The notes under the pieces are model-generated. The model did no database searches. It was not told the origin of the DNA and worked only from the letters and a program-made list of their open reading frames with translations. From Fibrobacter sp. (GTDB taxonomy: Bacteria; Fibrobacterota; Fibrobacteria; Fibrobacterales; Fibrobacteraceae): a DNA stretch of 64,000 bases. The translations under genes and the position numbers were made by a program. The stretch spans positions 22,487-86,486 of the forward strand of contig JAKSIH010000008.1 of NCBI GenBank assembly GCA_024398935.1, written 5' to 3'. This document shows positions 8,706-18,461 of the stretch, in pieces; position 1 is the stretch's first letter, and the number at the start of each line of letters is the position of its first letter.

Positions 8706-10478
8706 TTACTTGGACGGCTTGATTTCCCACAGAGCCTTTACGCCTGCTGCGACCACCAGACTTTGGGGCGGGGCATAGGGGTTTTCCTCGGTGGGGAAGT
8801 TCGTCCAGTGCTTGGTGGAGAACTGATAGTACTGAGTGGGGCGGTACATCACGGGGAGAACCGGAATGGTTTCCATGAAAATCTTGTTCAGCGCTCTATA
8901 GGTTGCAATCTTTTCGTTTTCATCGGTCAGGGTCGTAATCTTTTCGATTAGTTTGTTTGCGTCCGCATTCTTATAGCGACCCTGATTTGCGAAAGTCTCT
9001 TCTCCGACAGGCTTGAAGGCTGCGGATCCCATGACCTGTTCAAAGCGTCCCCAGGGAGCTGCTGCGGAAAGTTCCGCTGTCTGGGTCTTCATGGAGAGGT
9101 CAAAGGTGCCAAGACGGAGGTCCTTTTCCCAGGCGCTGTAATCTACAAACTTCTCTTCGGCAGAAAGGCCGATTTCCCTGAAGGATTCCACCACAACCTT
9201 GATTGCGTCTTCCCAGTCGGTCCAGCCCTGGGGGCATTCAATGGAGAAATTGCGAACGGGAGAGCCCTTCTTGTCCAGGAGCTTTCCTGCATTGTCCCAG
9301 CTATAGCCCGCTGCAGTCAGGATTTCCTTTGCCTTTTTGATATTGTAGCTGTAGCCGATAGCTTCTGCATCTTCCTTGGAGAAATACTTGGATTCAGTTC
9401 CGAAGGGAAGGATAAAGCCAGGCTGCATGGCTGGAGAGTAGTTGGATATTGCTCTCGACTTGATCTTGTCGAAGTTAATGGCGTGGGCGAGCGCCCTGCG
9501 GAATGCCACATCATTGAAGGGTGCGCTCTGGTGGGCGATAAATAGGGTGGTGATAGACCCGGGCTGGTGGTAGGGCTCGTTTCTGCTCCATGCACGGATG
9601 CTGTCCCTGGACTTTTCCCAAATGCGGGGTAGGAACACGGAAGAAATATCCAGGTTACCCTTGGTCATAGCACTGTTGAAGTGGTTGTTTCCGTTGTACA
9701 GGGAGTGGATAATGAAGCGAGGTGCGGGTTTCTTGCCTTCGTGTCTTACATTTCCCCAGTAATTTTCGTTTCGCTCCAGGACAATCTGGTCCGGGGAGTA
9801 TGTCTTGATGTTGTAGGGGCCTGATACGATGGGCAGGGAGTCATTCTTAAATTCGGTAATCTTGGACATGTCGTAAGACTTACCGGACTTCGCCCCCTGG
9901 ACCAGTGGCTCAAAAACCGATTTCGGCAGGATAGACGTCTCCGCAATGGCATTGAGCAAAATGAGAGGATTCTTGTTCTTGCCGTAGTGGAAAGTGATGT
10001 TGTTGTCCTTGTCTGCAGTAACCTTGCTCAGCACGTTCCAGTTTCCATGACGAGCCGTGGGGAGCAGGGAGTCAATCTGGAAGGTGTAGATTACGTCTTC
10101 CACTGTCACCGGACTTCCGTTGTTCCACTTTGCACGGGGGTCCAGGTGAACGGTAATGGATTTCTCGTCCTGGGTGTAGCTGTCTGCAAGCATCGGTTCC
10201 AGCTTTCCGTTGAGCTGGTTATATGTAAGCAGGGATTCGTACATCAGTCGGATGTTACCGTCGATGGGGAAGTTAGGGTCGTAGTCCAGCGGGTTGAAGG
10301 TGGACGGCGGTGCCCAGTCAAAGCCTCCGACATAGAGCGTTTCGTTACGGGGGTAATCCGGATTGAGCTCTTCGGCGGTGTCTTTAGTTTCGTCTTCGCA
10401 GGCAATGACTGCCATGGCGAGTGCCACGGTAATTGCGCTCTTGGCGAAAACGGATGTAAAGTTCAAAATTTTTCTCAT
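8706..10478 (-). CDS. Family 5 extracellular solute-binding lipoprotein (peptide/oligopeptide type)
   Basis: About 590 residues. The preferred start at 10478 (MRKILNFTSVF) gives a lipoprotein signal ending in the lipobox VIAC; an ATG four codons upstream is also possible. SBP_bac_5 features include NPDYPRNETLYVGG, the block LADSYTQDEKSITVHL followed by WNNGSPVTVEDVIYTFQ, and the helix FRRALAHAINFDKIK. It should bind peptides or a related ligand outside the inner membrane. No permease or ATPase genes are adjacent, so it is an orphan binding protein here. A terminator follows. Confidence 0.9.
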   Translation of the reverse strand: MRKILNFTSVFAKSAITVALAMAVIACEDETKDTAEELNPDYPRNETLYVGGFDWAPPSTFNPLDYDPNFPIDGNIRLMYESLLTYNQLNGKLEPMLADSYTQDEKSITVHLDPRAKWNNGSPVTVEDVIYTFQIDSLLPTARHGNWNVLSKVTADKDNNITFHYGKNKNPLILLNAIAETSILPKSVFEPLVQGAKSGKSYDMSKITEFKNDSLPIVSGPYNIKTYSPDQIVLERNENYWGNVRHEGKKPAPRFIIHSLYNGNNHFNSAMTKGNLDISSVFLPRIWEKSRDSIRAWSRNEPYHQPGSITTLFIAHQSAPFNDVAFRRALAHAINFDKIKSRAISNYSPAMQPGFILPFGTESKYFSKEDAEAIGYSYNIKKAKEILTAAGYSWDNAGKLLDKKGSPVRNFSIECPQGWTDWEDAIKVVVESFREIGLSAEEKFVDYSAWEKDLRLGTFDLSMKTQTAELSAAAPWGRFEQVMGSAAFKPVGEETFANQGRYKNADANKLIEKITTLTDENEKIATYRALNKIFMETIPVLPVMYRPTQYYQFSTKHWTNFPTEENPYAPPQSLVVAAGVKALWEIKPSK

Positions 10479-10593
10479 CTTCCGATCCAAAGTGGTATAT
10501 CTGTAAGAAATTTAGTGAGTTTTTGTAAAAAAGAACACCCAAAAATAGTTTACACACCCCAAAAAGACGTAAAAAATGGTTCTTAAACGGATT

Positions 10594-13122
10594 TTATAGG
10601 GCAAATCCGTAAAGAATCCGTTTTGGTGACGCGGTGAAAAGGATATTGTTGGCCACGAAAGGTGTTCCTGATCCGCCGGGAATGTTATAGTGCTTCTGAA
10701 TTTTTCCATCCTTCAGCCCTATAGAAACTATTTCTGCACCTTGTTCTATCCAGATAGACTCGTTCTTGACAAAGGGTCTCGAAAAAACGGAATTCTTGCC
10801 CTGGAATTTCCATAGGGGGGCGCCTGCTTCCGAAAAGAGCAGGATTGCCTGGTTCGCCAGGTTGACCAGGAGCTTAGGCTCATTTTTCTGTGAGACGACC
10901 TGCATGGAGGCGACAGGGGAGTCGGTTAATACCTGAAGAGGACTGTTGTCGGGATGGTTCAGGTTGTGAATTAAAATTTTGTTGTTCGTTGTCGCAAAGA
11001 ATAGGGTAGAATCTGCAAGTTCCATGTGCGATATGTTGTTTGAAATTCGCTTGGAAGTACCTTCCCTGATTTTTCCGGAATTGTCATCTGCAATAAGGAG
11101 GTTTCCTTCCAGGTTGCAGAGGTATAGGCTTTCTCTGTTTTTGGCCATGAGGAAGGGTGTCGAGAATATCTTGCGAGACCAGAGAATCTTACTTTCGTTA
11201 CGACCGACTTTCAGCAGGAAGCCGTTCCAGGTTACCACATAAACAGCATCTTCGTGCACCTTGACGCTAAAGGCCTTTCCCGGCAGCTGTAAATTCAGGG
11301 ATGGGGTCATCTTGTTAAGTTCGAGAAGGGATAAACTGTACTTTGTCGCGATGGCGAGAAGGCTTTCGTCGCTATCGATGACAGGACTGTTATCCAATGT
11401 TCCCACATTTCTCTTCCAGCGTATCTCACCATTTTCCGGGTTTATGCAGAACAGCTGTTCTGCCGCAGGATCAAGAGTAAAAAGGTTCTTCCGGTTACCA
11501 AAGAAACGCGGGTACTTTGTTTTTGGGGAAATGGGGAGCTGGCTTACAATTTTTGCTCCAATCGCCTTTCCGTATTGGCTAAGGATTAGGGCTGATGTTT
11601 GGGGATTGCTGGAGGAAAGTCGTACCGCTTCTGACCAGGCTTGCAGTTTTTGTTTTTCGCTGGCATCCTTGTTCTCCAGGTAAATAGCCTTGAAAAACCA
11701 CCCTTCTGCGTTTCCGGGTTCTACCCTGAAAAGAGTGTCCAGCAGGACCGAGAGTGAATCCCATTCTTCGCTTTCGACCAGTTCTTTTGCTTTCTGGACA
11801 AAAATTTTGGACTGGATAGGCTTCTTCCCGTAATAGCGGGATGATATTGCCTGTAGTCTATTGCTGCCGAAGTCCAGATAAATGGATTCGTCGGTAAGGA
11901 TAGGCTCTTTTTCTATAGGTTTGGTGAAATTGAATGTCCAAAGCGGTCGAAGCAGTGTGTCTACGGAAATGATGGAACCTTCTTCGGAGAATAGCCCCAG
12001 GGTACCCTTGGCCAGCGGGCTTACGATGCTTGCCTCGGTTAAAACCGATGCCTTGACGAAACCGGTTGCCCTGTCAAACAGGGAGAGCCTACCGGAGGAC
12101 TCTAGCACAGCAATGCTGTTTTCGAAGGACAGGATGCTTTCGACACTTCCTACATAGGCTTTCCATAGAGGGTTGACGGATATTTTTAAGTTGAATCCGT
12201 AAAGGCTGTTTCCGGAAAGCAGATATATAAAGGACTTGTTTATCAGGACTTTTGTGATATTGTCATAGAGATAGATTTCCTTGATGTCATCGCCGGTCTC
12301 TGAAGAAATGATATGGAGGGCGTTGTCCGGACAGTTAAGGACATAGCCTTTTAGAACGCTGTAGAAACCTTCTATTGAACAGTTGTTGTACTTCTCCGGA
12401 ATTGAGGTCTTTTTTCCTTTCTTGTCGATGAGGGACAGTTCTGTACCTTCCTGGACAATCACTTGTCCGTCCTGTTCGAAAAATCCGACAATTCTAGAAA
12501 CGGAATAGCTTCGATTTTGCTTGCCGGAGTGAAATGATTTAAAAAGGAGGCTATCGTCGCTTGCGTTCTTGTACCAGATGCCTAAAGGACTTATTTGATA
12601 AATTTCCGCTTCCAGGGGGATGGCTGCAGAAATATTCTGAAGCTCCGAGGAAGTTAATTTCTGTATGGAACCGTTGTTGAGTAGCAGGTATGTGGGGCTC
12701 TTTCCAAAGATTTTCTTGATGGGGGCTTGCAACTGTAAAGGCTTTTGTAAAAGCTGTTCCGGTTGCTTGCTGGTCATGGCTTCCCGTTCAGCAAGCCAGT
12801 AGGCGAGATCCGTTTCGTCTGCCGAGGACAGGCTTTGTCTGTAGTAAGAGTTTGCCGATTGCTGGTTGTCTGCCAGTTCCTGAATTTTTCCAAGATAAAA
12901 GAATGCCTTTCCCTTGTCGTTCTCGTCCCCGTTCTGGGCGACCTTTTCAAGGAGACTGACCGCCCCGGAAAAATCTCCCTTCATCTCGAAAAGATAGATG
13001 GCTTCCTGAATGGTGGATTCCATCTTCTCGGCAAATGCTGTAGCGGATAAAAGCAGCACGACCATCAAGTAGGCGAGTGCTTGATGGACCGCTCTTGCAG
13101 CAATGTCCTTTGCGCTAAACAT
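10594..13122 (-). CDS. Secreted TPR plus PQQ-type beta-propeller protein
   Basis: 842 residues. A signal-type segment (AYLMVVLLLSATAFA) near residues 17-31 is followed by TPR-like helices (GDFSGAVSLLEKVAQNGDEN, then GKAFFYLGKIQ). Many repeated strands of PQQ/WD-like type follow, such as CINPENGEIRWKRNVG and SLYGFNLKISVNPLWKAY, and the end is RILYGFAL. Propellers of this class act as scaffolds or ligand sensors; no enzyme motif is seen. The start overlaps the response regulator stop by 8 bases, so it is the last gene of the operon and may be an accessory sensor. Function unknown. Confidence 0.75.
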   Translation of the reverse strand: MFSAKDIAARAVHQALAYLMVVLLLSATAFAEKMESTIQEAIYLFEMKGDFSGAVSLLEKVAQNGDENDKGKAFFYLGKIQELADNQQSANSYYRQSLSSADETDLAYWLAEREAMTSKQPEQLLQKPLQLQAPIKKIFGKSPTYLLLNNGSIQKLTSSELQNISAAIPLEAEIYQISPLGIWYKNASDDSLLFKSFHSGKQNRSYSVSRIVGFFEQDGQVIVQEGTELSLIDKKGKKTSIPEKYNNCSIEGFYSVLKGYVLNCPDNALHIISSETGDDIKEIYLYDNITKVLINKSFIYLLSGNSLYGFNLKISVNPLWKAYVGSVESILSFENSIAVLESSGRLSLFDRATGFVKASVLTEASIVSPLAKGTLGLFSEEGSIISVDTLLRPLWTFNFTKPIEKEPILTDESIYLDFGSNRLQAISSRYYGKKPIQSKIFVQKAKELVESEEWDSLSVLLDTLFRVEPGNAEGWFFKAIYLENKDASEKQKLQAWSEAVRLSSSNPQTSALILSQYGKAIGAKIVSQLPISPKTKYPRFFGNRKNLFTLDPAAEQLFCINPENGEIRWKRNVGTLDNSPVIDSDESLLAIATKYSLSLLELNKMTPSLNLQLPGKAFSVKVHEDAVYVVTWNGFLLKVGRNESKILWSRKIFSTPFLMAKNRESLYLCNLEGNLLIADDNSGKIREGTSKRISNNISHMELADSTLFFATTNNKILIHNLNHPDNSPLQVLTDSPVASMQVVSQKNEPKLLVNLANQAILLFSEAGAPLWKFQGKNSVFSRPFVKNESIWIEQGAEIVSIGLKDGKIQKHYNIPGGSGTPFVANNILFTASPKRILYGFAL

Positions 13123-13813
13123 CGAACTTGTATCCGGCTCCTCTTACGGAATGAATAATCTTGGACTGGTCGTCGGACAGTTTCTTGCGAAGGACCACAA
13201 TGTGGTTGTCGACAACTCGGGTAGACGGCATGCTGTCTTCCGTGTAGCCCCAGATATCGCGAAGCATGTCTTCTCGCATAATGACTTCACTACGGTGTAT
13301 CCAGAAATACTTGAGAGTCTGGTATTCTCGTGCAGTAAGATCTAGGGGGACACCTCCCTTCGAAGCGGTGTATTTCTTGAAGTCCACATGGATATCCAGA
13401 AAATCGATGGCGTCCGGACCGGATTCGGACTCAGAGGCTTTGGGCGTTTCCAGCCTTCTCAGAAATGCCTTGACCCGAGCGAGAAGTTCCAGGATGGAGA
13501 ATGGCTTGGTTACATAGTCATCAGCACCAATTTCAAGTCCTGCAACCTTACTTGCCTCTTCAGTCTTCGCGGTAAGCATGATGATAAATGTTTCTGGATG
13601 CTTGTTGCGGATGTAACGACAGACTTCAAAGCCACTTTTCTTTGGGATCATCAGGTCCAGAAGAATCAGGTGGGGCTCAAAGCTATCCACTTTCTGGATT
13701 GCTTCTTCTCCGTCACAGGCGGTTTCCACAATGTAGTTTTCCAGTTCAAAATTATCCTGTAGGCCTAAACGGATAATCTCTTCGTCTTCTACGATTAAAA
13801 TTTTGTATTGCAT
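13115..13813 (-). CDS. OmpR/PhoB-family response regulator
   Basis: 232 residues. Receiver domain 1-120 has the acidic pocket (VEDEE), phospho-acceptor D53 (LILLDLMIPKKSG), T (MLTAKTE) and K (DYVTKPFS). The C-terminal winged helix has DLTAREYQTLKYF and the recognition segment TRVVDNHIVVLRKKL, then SVRGAGYKF. The gene starts 1 base after the histidine kinase stop, so they are a cognate pair. It should bind DNA after phosphorylation; target sites are not known. Confidence 0.96.
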   Translation of the reverse strand: MQYKILIVEDEEIIRLGLQDNFELENYIVETACDGEEAIQKVDSFEPHLILLDLMIPKKSGFEVCRYIRNKHPETFIIMLTAKTEEASKVAGLEIGADDYVTKPFSILELLARVKAFLRRLETPKASESESGPDAIDFLDIHVDFKKYTASKGGVPLDLTAREYQTLKYFWIHRSEVIMREDMLRDIWGYTEDSMPSTRVVDNHIVVLRKKLSDDQSKIIHSVRGAGYKFDV

Positions 13814-13814
13814 G

Positions 13815-15878
13815 TTACTCCGCCCTCTTGAATCGTACTGTGAAAGTGGATCCTTTTCCTAACTTACTGACCAGGGATATGGTTGCGCGGTGCGTTTCAG
13901 CGACTCGTTTCACAATGGCCAGCCCCAGTCCGGACCCCTTTGTGCTTCGGGTCATTTCATCACCGACTCTATAGAAATCATTAAATATATTTTTTTGCTC
14001 GGAACTGTCAATTCCTACACCGGTGTCTGTTACCGCAAACACAACCTGGTTGTCCTTGTTCAATGTCCTGACCGTGATTTCGCCAGGCGCATTCGTGTAT
14101 TTGATAGCATTCTCGATTAGGTTCTGGGCCAGACTATACAGTGCTGTATAATCTCCCATGACATAGCACCCCGGCTCAAAGGATGCTGTAATTTCCAGAC
14201 CTTTTTCGATGGCTATGTTCTGGACTGCATCAAAGACCTTTTGGGCGCAGATGGTAAAATCGAGGCGTTCCCACTTAAATGCTTCGGAACCGTGCTCCAT
14301 GCGGGTGTAGTTGAGAATTGCTCCAATGAGATTTTCAAGACGGGTTGCTTCTTTCCCGATTAGCCCTGAGTATTCCTGTACCTTTTCAACTTTTTGAACT
14401 CGCCCGCGGGCCATCATTTCGGAAAACATCTTGATGGATGTCAAAGGGGTCTTTAGTTCGTGAGAGACGCTGGAAAGAAAGTTCGCCTTCATGGAAAGAA
14501 GCTTTCTTTCCTGGTTGATAAAGCGGAACATGAAGAATGAACCAAAGACAACTGTAATGAGGGCAAATAGCATAAGCCCGTACATAAGGAACATGCGCTG
14601 TCTAGTTTCTTTTCGGATATCCTGCATGTCCTTTTCGTAGAGAGTCAGTTCCCAGTTCAGAACTTCGCTAATCTGAATCTGGTTTATGACGCTGGAACTG
14701 TCCGATCGTTGCCCGAGAAGAACCTGGTCGTTCTTTTCAACAATGACAAAAGGCACCCCTTTCCAGCTTTTGGCAACAGACTTTATCTTACCGAGAATCC
14801 TTGCCTTGAATGCATCCCGGTCAATTTTTGCAATGACCTGCTGATCTCCGGATAGGAAGGGATAGGCCATCTTTAACAAAATGGTTTCGTCGTTCTGGCT
14901 AAAGGATATTCCATCCTTGTTTGTGACGGGATCTTCAATAACTTCCTGAAAGAAATTCTGGTTTTTGGAGAAAATGTCCATGTACCCCAGCTGTCTATTG
15001 AAATTCTCCCGCAGGTTCCAGAATGCCTCACGTTTATCCTGGGGGAGGTTCTCGAAGGAGAGAATCTGGGTAAATGCAGATTCAAAGAAAAACTTTGACG
15101 AGGAGATGTCGTCCACATCGGTTTCTTCAAGAAATGCCTTTAGCACCGAGAGGCAGTATTCCTGGGCCTCCTTGTGCTTTTTCTGTTCGACCAGGATGTC
15201 AAAATGCAACAGATTTGCTGAACGCGTCAGGTCTGCCGTCAGATAGCCTTGCTGGTGTGGCGCCTGTTCAAGAATTCTTAACAGGTCCAGAGCCTCGTTG
15301 TAATTTTTTGCTTTGTAGTAGAAGCGGATTAGTCCAAGAATGCTTTGAATCTGGTCGTCCCGATTGTCGAAAAAGAAGGGGACTAGCCGCATTCCCCGCT
15401 GGACCCGGTTCATGTAGGCTTTAGGAAGTCTAGGATCCTGGCTGTTGTTTTTTTCTACCTGGTAAAGTTTCTTGGTATCGGCGGTGGGCCTAATGGAGGA
15501 AAATCCCGAAGACTTGTAATAATGTTTGGAGAATATATCCGGGTAAACCAACTGCCCCTTGTTGAATAGGAATATGGCATCAATTCCGTCTACAGATTTG
15601 AACTCTGTTTCGTTTCCAAAGTCCAGAAGGTGTTGGGGCTGTTCATACAGAAAAAGGGAGGCGGTCTTGACTTCGTTAAAAATCTTGCTCTGCTCATTTG
15701 CGATGGCATCTTCCAGTTCGTTTTGGAATGCCTGTCGGTTTTCTGTGAAATTCTTTTGCGCCAGGAACATTTCGTTCTGGATGTTCCTAAAGCTCAAGAA
15801 CGACAAAATTGCGGTGGGCAAGATGATGCCCCCCGCAAACAAAAGAATGAACAGCAGGTTGTTTTTGGAAACCTTCAC
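13815..15878 (-). CDS. Sensor histidine kinase with large TPR-like extracytoplasmic sensor
   Basis: 687 residues. TM1 at about 7-30, a roughly 400-residue external domain, TM2 at about 430-453, then HisKA with H473 (FLSSVSHELKTPLTSIKMF) and HATPase_c with N, G1 and G2 boxes (LIENAIKYT, DTGVGID, KGSGLGLAIV). The external part has helical pairs of TPR type around 175-250 (YYKAKNYNEALDLLRILEQ and KKHKEAQEYCLSVLKAF), unusual for a sensor. It starts 14 bases after the LysM gene, and the cognate regulator follows. Confidence 0.93.
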   Translation of the reverse strand: MKVSKNNLLFILLFAGGIILPTAILSFLSFRNIQNEMFLAQKNFTENRQAFQNELEDAIANEQSKIFNEVKTASLFLYEQPQHLLDFGNETEFKSVDGIDAIFLFNKGQLVYPDIFSKHYYKSSGFSSIRPTADTKKLYQVEKNNSQDPRLPKAYMNRVQRGMRLVPFFFDNRDDQIQSILGLIRFYYKAKNYNEALDLLRILEQAPHQQGYLTADLTRSANLLHFDILVEQKKHKEAQEYCLSVLKAFLEETDVDDISSSKFFFESAFTQILSFENLPQDKREAFWNLRENFNRQLGYMDIFSKNQNFFQEVIEDPVTNKDGISFSQNDETILLKMAYPFLSGDQQVIAKIDRDAFKARILGKIKSVAKSWKGVPFVIVEKNDQVLLGQRSDSSSVINQIQISEVLNWELTLYEKDMQDIRKETRQRMFLMYGLMLFALITVVFGSFFMFRFINQERKLLSMKANFLSSVSHELKTPLTSIKMFSEMMARGRVQKVEKVQEYSGLIGKEATRLENLIGAILNYTRMEHGSEAFKWERLDFTICAQKVFDAVQNIAIEKGLEITASFEPGCYVMGDYTALYSLAQNLIENAIKYTNAPGEITVRTLNKDNQVVFAVTDTGVGIDSSEQKNIFNDFYRVGDEMTRSTKGSGLGLAIVKRVAETHRATISLVSKLGKGSTFTVRFKRAE

Positions 15879-15892
15879 GGCTACCCGGAAAT

Positions 15893-17065
15893 TTACTTAA
15901 CCACGTTAGCGTGATGGGTCACGGAAACCCTGTGTCCGACCTCGATACGGCGGTTATTGGAATAAATTTCGCGAATGAGCACGGCGGCTTCATTTTCGGT
16001 GGCTCGTGCGATGAGTCCGCGTCCGAGAAGGCGAGGCGGAATGCTGGGATCGGAATCGTCGATATCCCAGATTGCCACGGCGTCGCCGGAAGAATATCCC
16101 TGTGCGGATCCCTTGTTGATCAGGACATAGGCGTAAGCGCCGATGATCAGCATGGGGTCCATGGCATAGCTGATGGCGGCCAGGGTATCGGCCTTTGCGC
16201 TGGGGGAGGTCGTATAGCCGGTCACATTGATCGGTTCTGCCGCTTTCTTAAGCCTTGCCTTGGACTGGTTTATACGGATTTCCCGGAAACTCTGGACCAC
16301 TTGTGCCCTGGAGAGGGTGTCTCCAATTGCCATAATCTTTGCAATACCGGAAATGCGCAAAAGGGCAAACTTTTCAAAGTTGTTTCCGTTGCCGGTAGGA
16401 ACTTCAATTGCCTTTGCTTCTAGAATTTCAACAAGATCGCCTTTCTTGATATTGCTATCCGTTTTCTTGCCAATACCGACAATTACTTCGCTTTCCGGAA
16501 TGTGGATGAGGGGTTCCTTTTTCTCCCCGGAACGGATGGAGAAGAAGCGCTCATCCTTTTTCAGTGAGTCCATGGTGTAAATTTCGGGAGCGAGAACCTG
16601 GTAATAGCCGTTGAAAGCCTTGGGGGCGGAGCGCTGCTTGAAGTAATATGCAGTTTCCTCGTTTTTCTTCCTAGGGTTCTTTTTGTCCTTGTCGCGAAGA
16701 TTTCCCAGCATGGATTCAAATTCCGTATTTCTGGAGTCACCTTCGTCGCAACCGGCAGAGGTTATTCCCTTGGGCAGGTTTGAGTCTGCCACTGCGGCAT
16801 CGCAGGGGAATTTCTTCTTTTCGGGATCAATCTGAAGAATAGTTTCTTCGCGGGTGCTATCGCCGAGATACAGGGAATCGCCAGGATAAATCCAGTGGGG
16901 ATCCTGGATGTGACGGTTATTTTCCCAGAGATCGGGCCAGGCAAAGGGGTCATGGAGGAATTCATCGCTCAAATCCCAAAGGGTATCGCCTTCCTTGATG
17001 ATGTAGGCGGAGGCAATCAAGGCTGTAATGCCGAGGCAAATGGAAGCACTCTTCAATAAACGCAT
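15893..17065 (-). CDS. Secreted LysM-domain protein
   Basis: 390 residues. An N-terminal signal segment (LLKSASICLGITALIASA) is followed directly by one LysM domain (YIIKEGDTLWDLSDEFL, then WPDLWENN and IYPGDSLYLG). The remaining ~300 residues have no enzyme motif I recognise, but include VIVGIGKKTDSNIKKGDLVE, an SH3-like or FlgT-like pattern. LysM binds peptidoglycan glycan, so it should sit in the periplasm. It lies between the TrmA-like gene and the histidine kinase gene, and may report on cell-wall state. Confidence 0.85.
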   Translation of the reverse strand: MRLLKSASICLGITALIASAYIIKEGDTLWDLSDEFLHDPFAWPDLWENNRHIQDPHWIYPGDSLYLGDSTREETILQIDPEKKKFPCDAAVADSNLPKGITSAGCDEGDSRNTEFESMLGNLRDKDKKNPRKKNEETAYYFKQRSAPKAFNGYYQVLAPEIYTMDSLKKDERFFSIRSGEKKEPLIHIPESEVIVGIGKKTDSNIKKGDLVEILEAKAIEVPTGNGNNFEKFALLRISGIAKIMAIGDTLSRAQVVQSFREIRINQSKARLKKAAEPINVTGYTTSPSAKADTLAAISYAMDPMLIIGAYAYVLINKGSAQGYSSGDAVAIWDIDDSDPSIPPRLLGRGLIARATENEAAVLIREIYSNNRRIEVGHRVSVTHHANVVK

Positions 17066-17100
17066 AGTTAACCCTAACTTGTTGACTGATATAGAGAAAT

Positions 17101-18441
17101 TTAACCTTTTCTCTGCTTGAAAGTGGGGACATCCTGCATAAATACAGGCTTATTTGCTGTTTTTTGTTCAAAAACCCGTTCTTTAGGACGCTGTACATTT
17201 CGGGATCTTGCTCGCGTAGCTGGATTTTGGCCTAAAATACCGGCGCGGTCGGGAACAAAGAGGTATAGTACTTCGAAATGACCGCTACCCGGTTCTAGAT
17301 ATAGCGGAATCATCTTTCGGAGCATGTACCCTTCGTTTCTCAGTCGCTTGATTTCCTTGGAGGCTGTTTCCAGGCTTCTGGTCTGGATAAGAATTCGTTC
17401 AGGTCTAGCCTGTGCAATAGCCAGTTCTACGCCAGAGGCCAGGGTCTCTTCGCCAGGAAGGTTCAGATAGAAGGTCCAGCGACCTTCGTTTTCCGCCTTG
17501 TTAAAGAACTTGTTGAAAAATTCGGCATCGGCGTGGCCCCTGTGGAACTTCATATTCTCGCTGACCGCATTTCGTGCGTTTGCCTTGGACGATAGCATTG
17601 CGAATTCCCTGCAGTCAAGAGAATCAACTCTCTTAAATAAGCCGGCAAGGGATGCGCTTACGAAACTGGAGCCGGAGTAGAATTCAAAAAAACAGTCTTC
17701 GCGGTTGGGGTGTATAGCAGTCTCGATCCTTTTCGGAAGGCCGTACCAGACATCCTTGATTCTCGGAGACCAGTCCATGACATGCATTAGAAGTCCGCTA
17801 TTCCCAATGGGCATGAAGTCGCTGCCAAAGGCGGCTCTGGCTTCTACCTTCATGGAGATAGTCCCTGCAGGATCGAACAGTCCGTCGGGAGTACACTGTA
17901 TATGGTGGCAACTGGCTATTTCTGGACAATTCCTTTCCAGGAAGTCGATAAAGGTCTTGTAACCATGGGCGGAATTTCTTCCTTTCAGGTTGACCTGGAC
18001 TAGCATCGCGAAACGTCCGTCGCCAATGGCACGAAACCAGATTTGCCTCAAGGCCTTCTTGAATATATGGAGATGGTCCTTCTTGAGTTGTTCAAGGACT
18101 CGTGCGACGATATCCGGAGCCGACATCTCCTTTGTAGGAGATTCGATGGACAGATGCTCGTGCTCTCCCCGAATAGTCTTGATAATTCGCCAGTCGGAAT
18201 TTTCCGGGGAAGCGTCGGCGGTAAACCATGCCTGGATCTTTCCTGGAATCTTTTCGTTGGCAACCCATGCAGTCAGTTGTTGCTTCAGGTCTTCTAAGGC
18301 TGGAACGGCCTGTGGAATCGACTCTGCCGTTGTGGCCTTTACTTCGAAACGCCCCTGTGGAACGCTTCTACGACCTTCATTTCTGGAAAAAGGCTTTCTG
18401 GTGTTATCGCGATTAAAAGTTTTCTTCTGGGGCTTATACAT
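17101..18441 (-). CDS. TrmA/RlmD-like methyltransferase homologue lacking the catalytic cysteine
   Basis: 446 residues from the ATG at 18441 (MYKPQKKTFNRDN); an upstream ATG at 18495 would overlap the previous gene. The first 50 residues are basic and probably disordered. The C-terminal half matches the order of uracil-5 methyltransferases: a motif-I-like FEFYSGSSFVSASLAGLF near 252, NARNAVSEN near 289, then ILIQTRSLETASKEIKRL and a GHFEVLYLF end. In active enzymes the segment reads VSCNPxTLARD; here it is IQTRSLETASK, so the cysteine is replaced. The acidic DPPR loop reads LNLPGEE. It probably still binds RNA or SAM but should not methylate. Context: second gene of the operon. Homology is by eye, moderate. 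Confidence 0.6.
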   Translation of the reverse strand: MYKPQKKTFNRDNTRKPFSRNEGRRSVPQGRFEVKATTAESIPQAVPALEDLKQQLTAWVANEKIPGKIQAWFTADASPENSDWRIIKTIRGEHEHLSIESPTKEMSAPDIVARVLEQLKKDHLHIFKKALRQIWFRAIGDGRFAMLVQVNLKGRNSAHGYKTFIDFLERNCPEIASCHHIQCTPDGLFDPAGTISMKVEARAAFGSDFMPIGNSGLLMHVMDWSPRIKDVWYGLPKRIETAIHPNREDCFFEFYSGSSFVSASLAGLFKRVDSLDCREFAMLSSKANARNAVSENMKFHRGHADAEFFNKFFNKAENEGRWTFYLNLPGEETLASGVELAIAQARPERILIQTRSLETASKEIKRLRNEGYMLRKMIPLYLEPGSGHFEVLYLFVPDRAGILGQNPATRARSRNVQRPKERVFEQKTANKPVFMQDVPTFKQRKG

Positions 18442-18461
18442 AGTATCTTGCTTGTCTAAAA

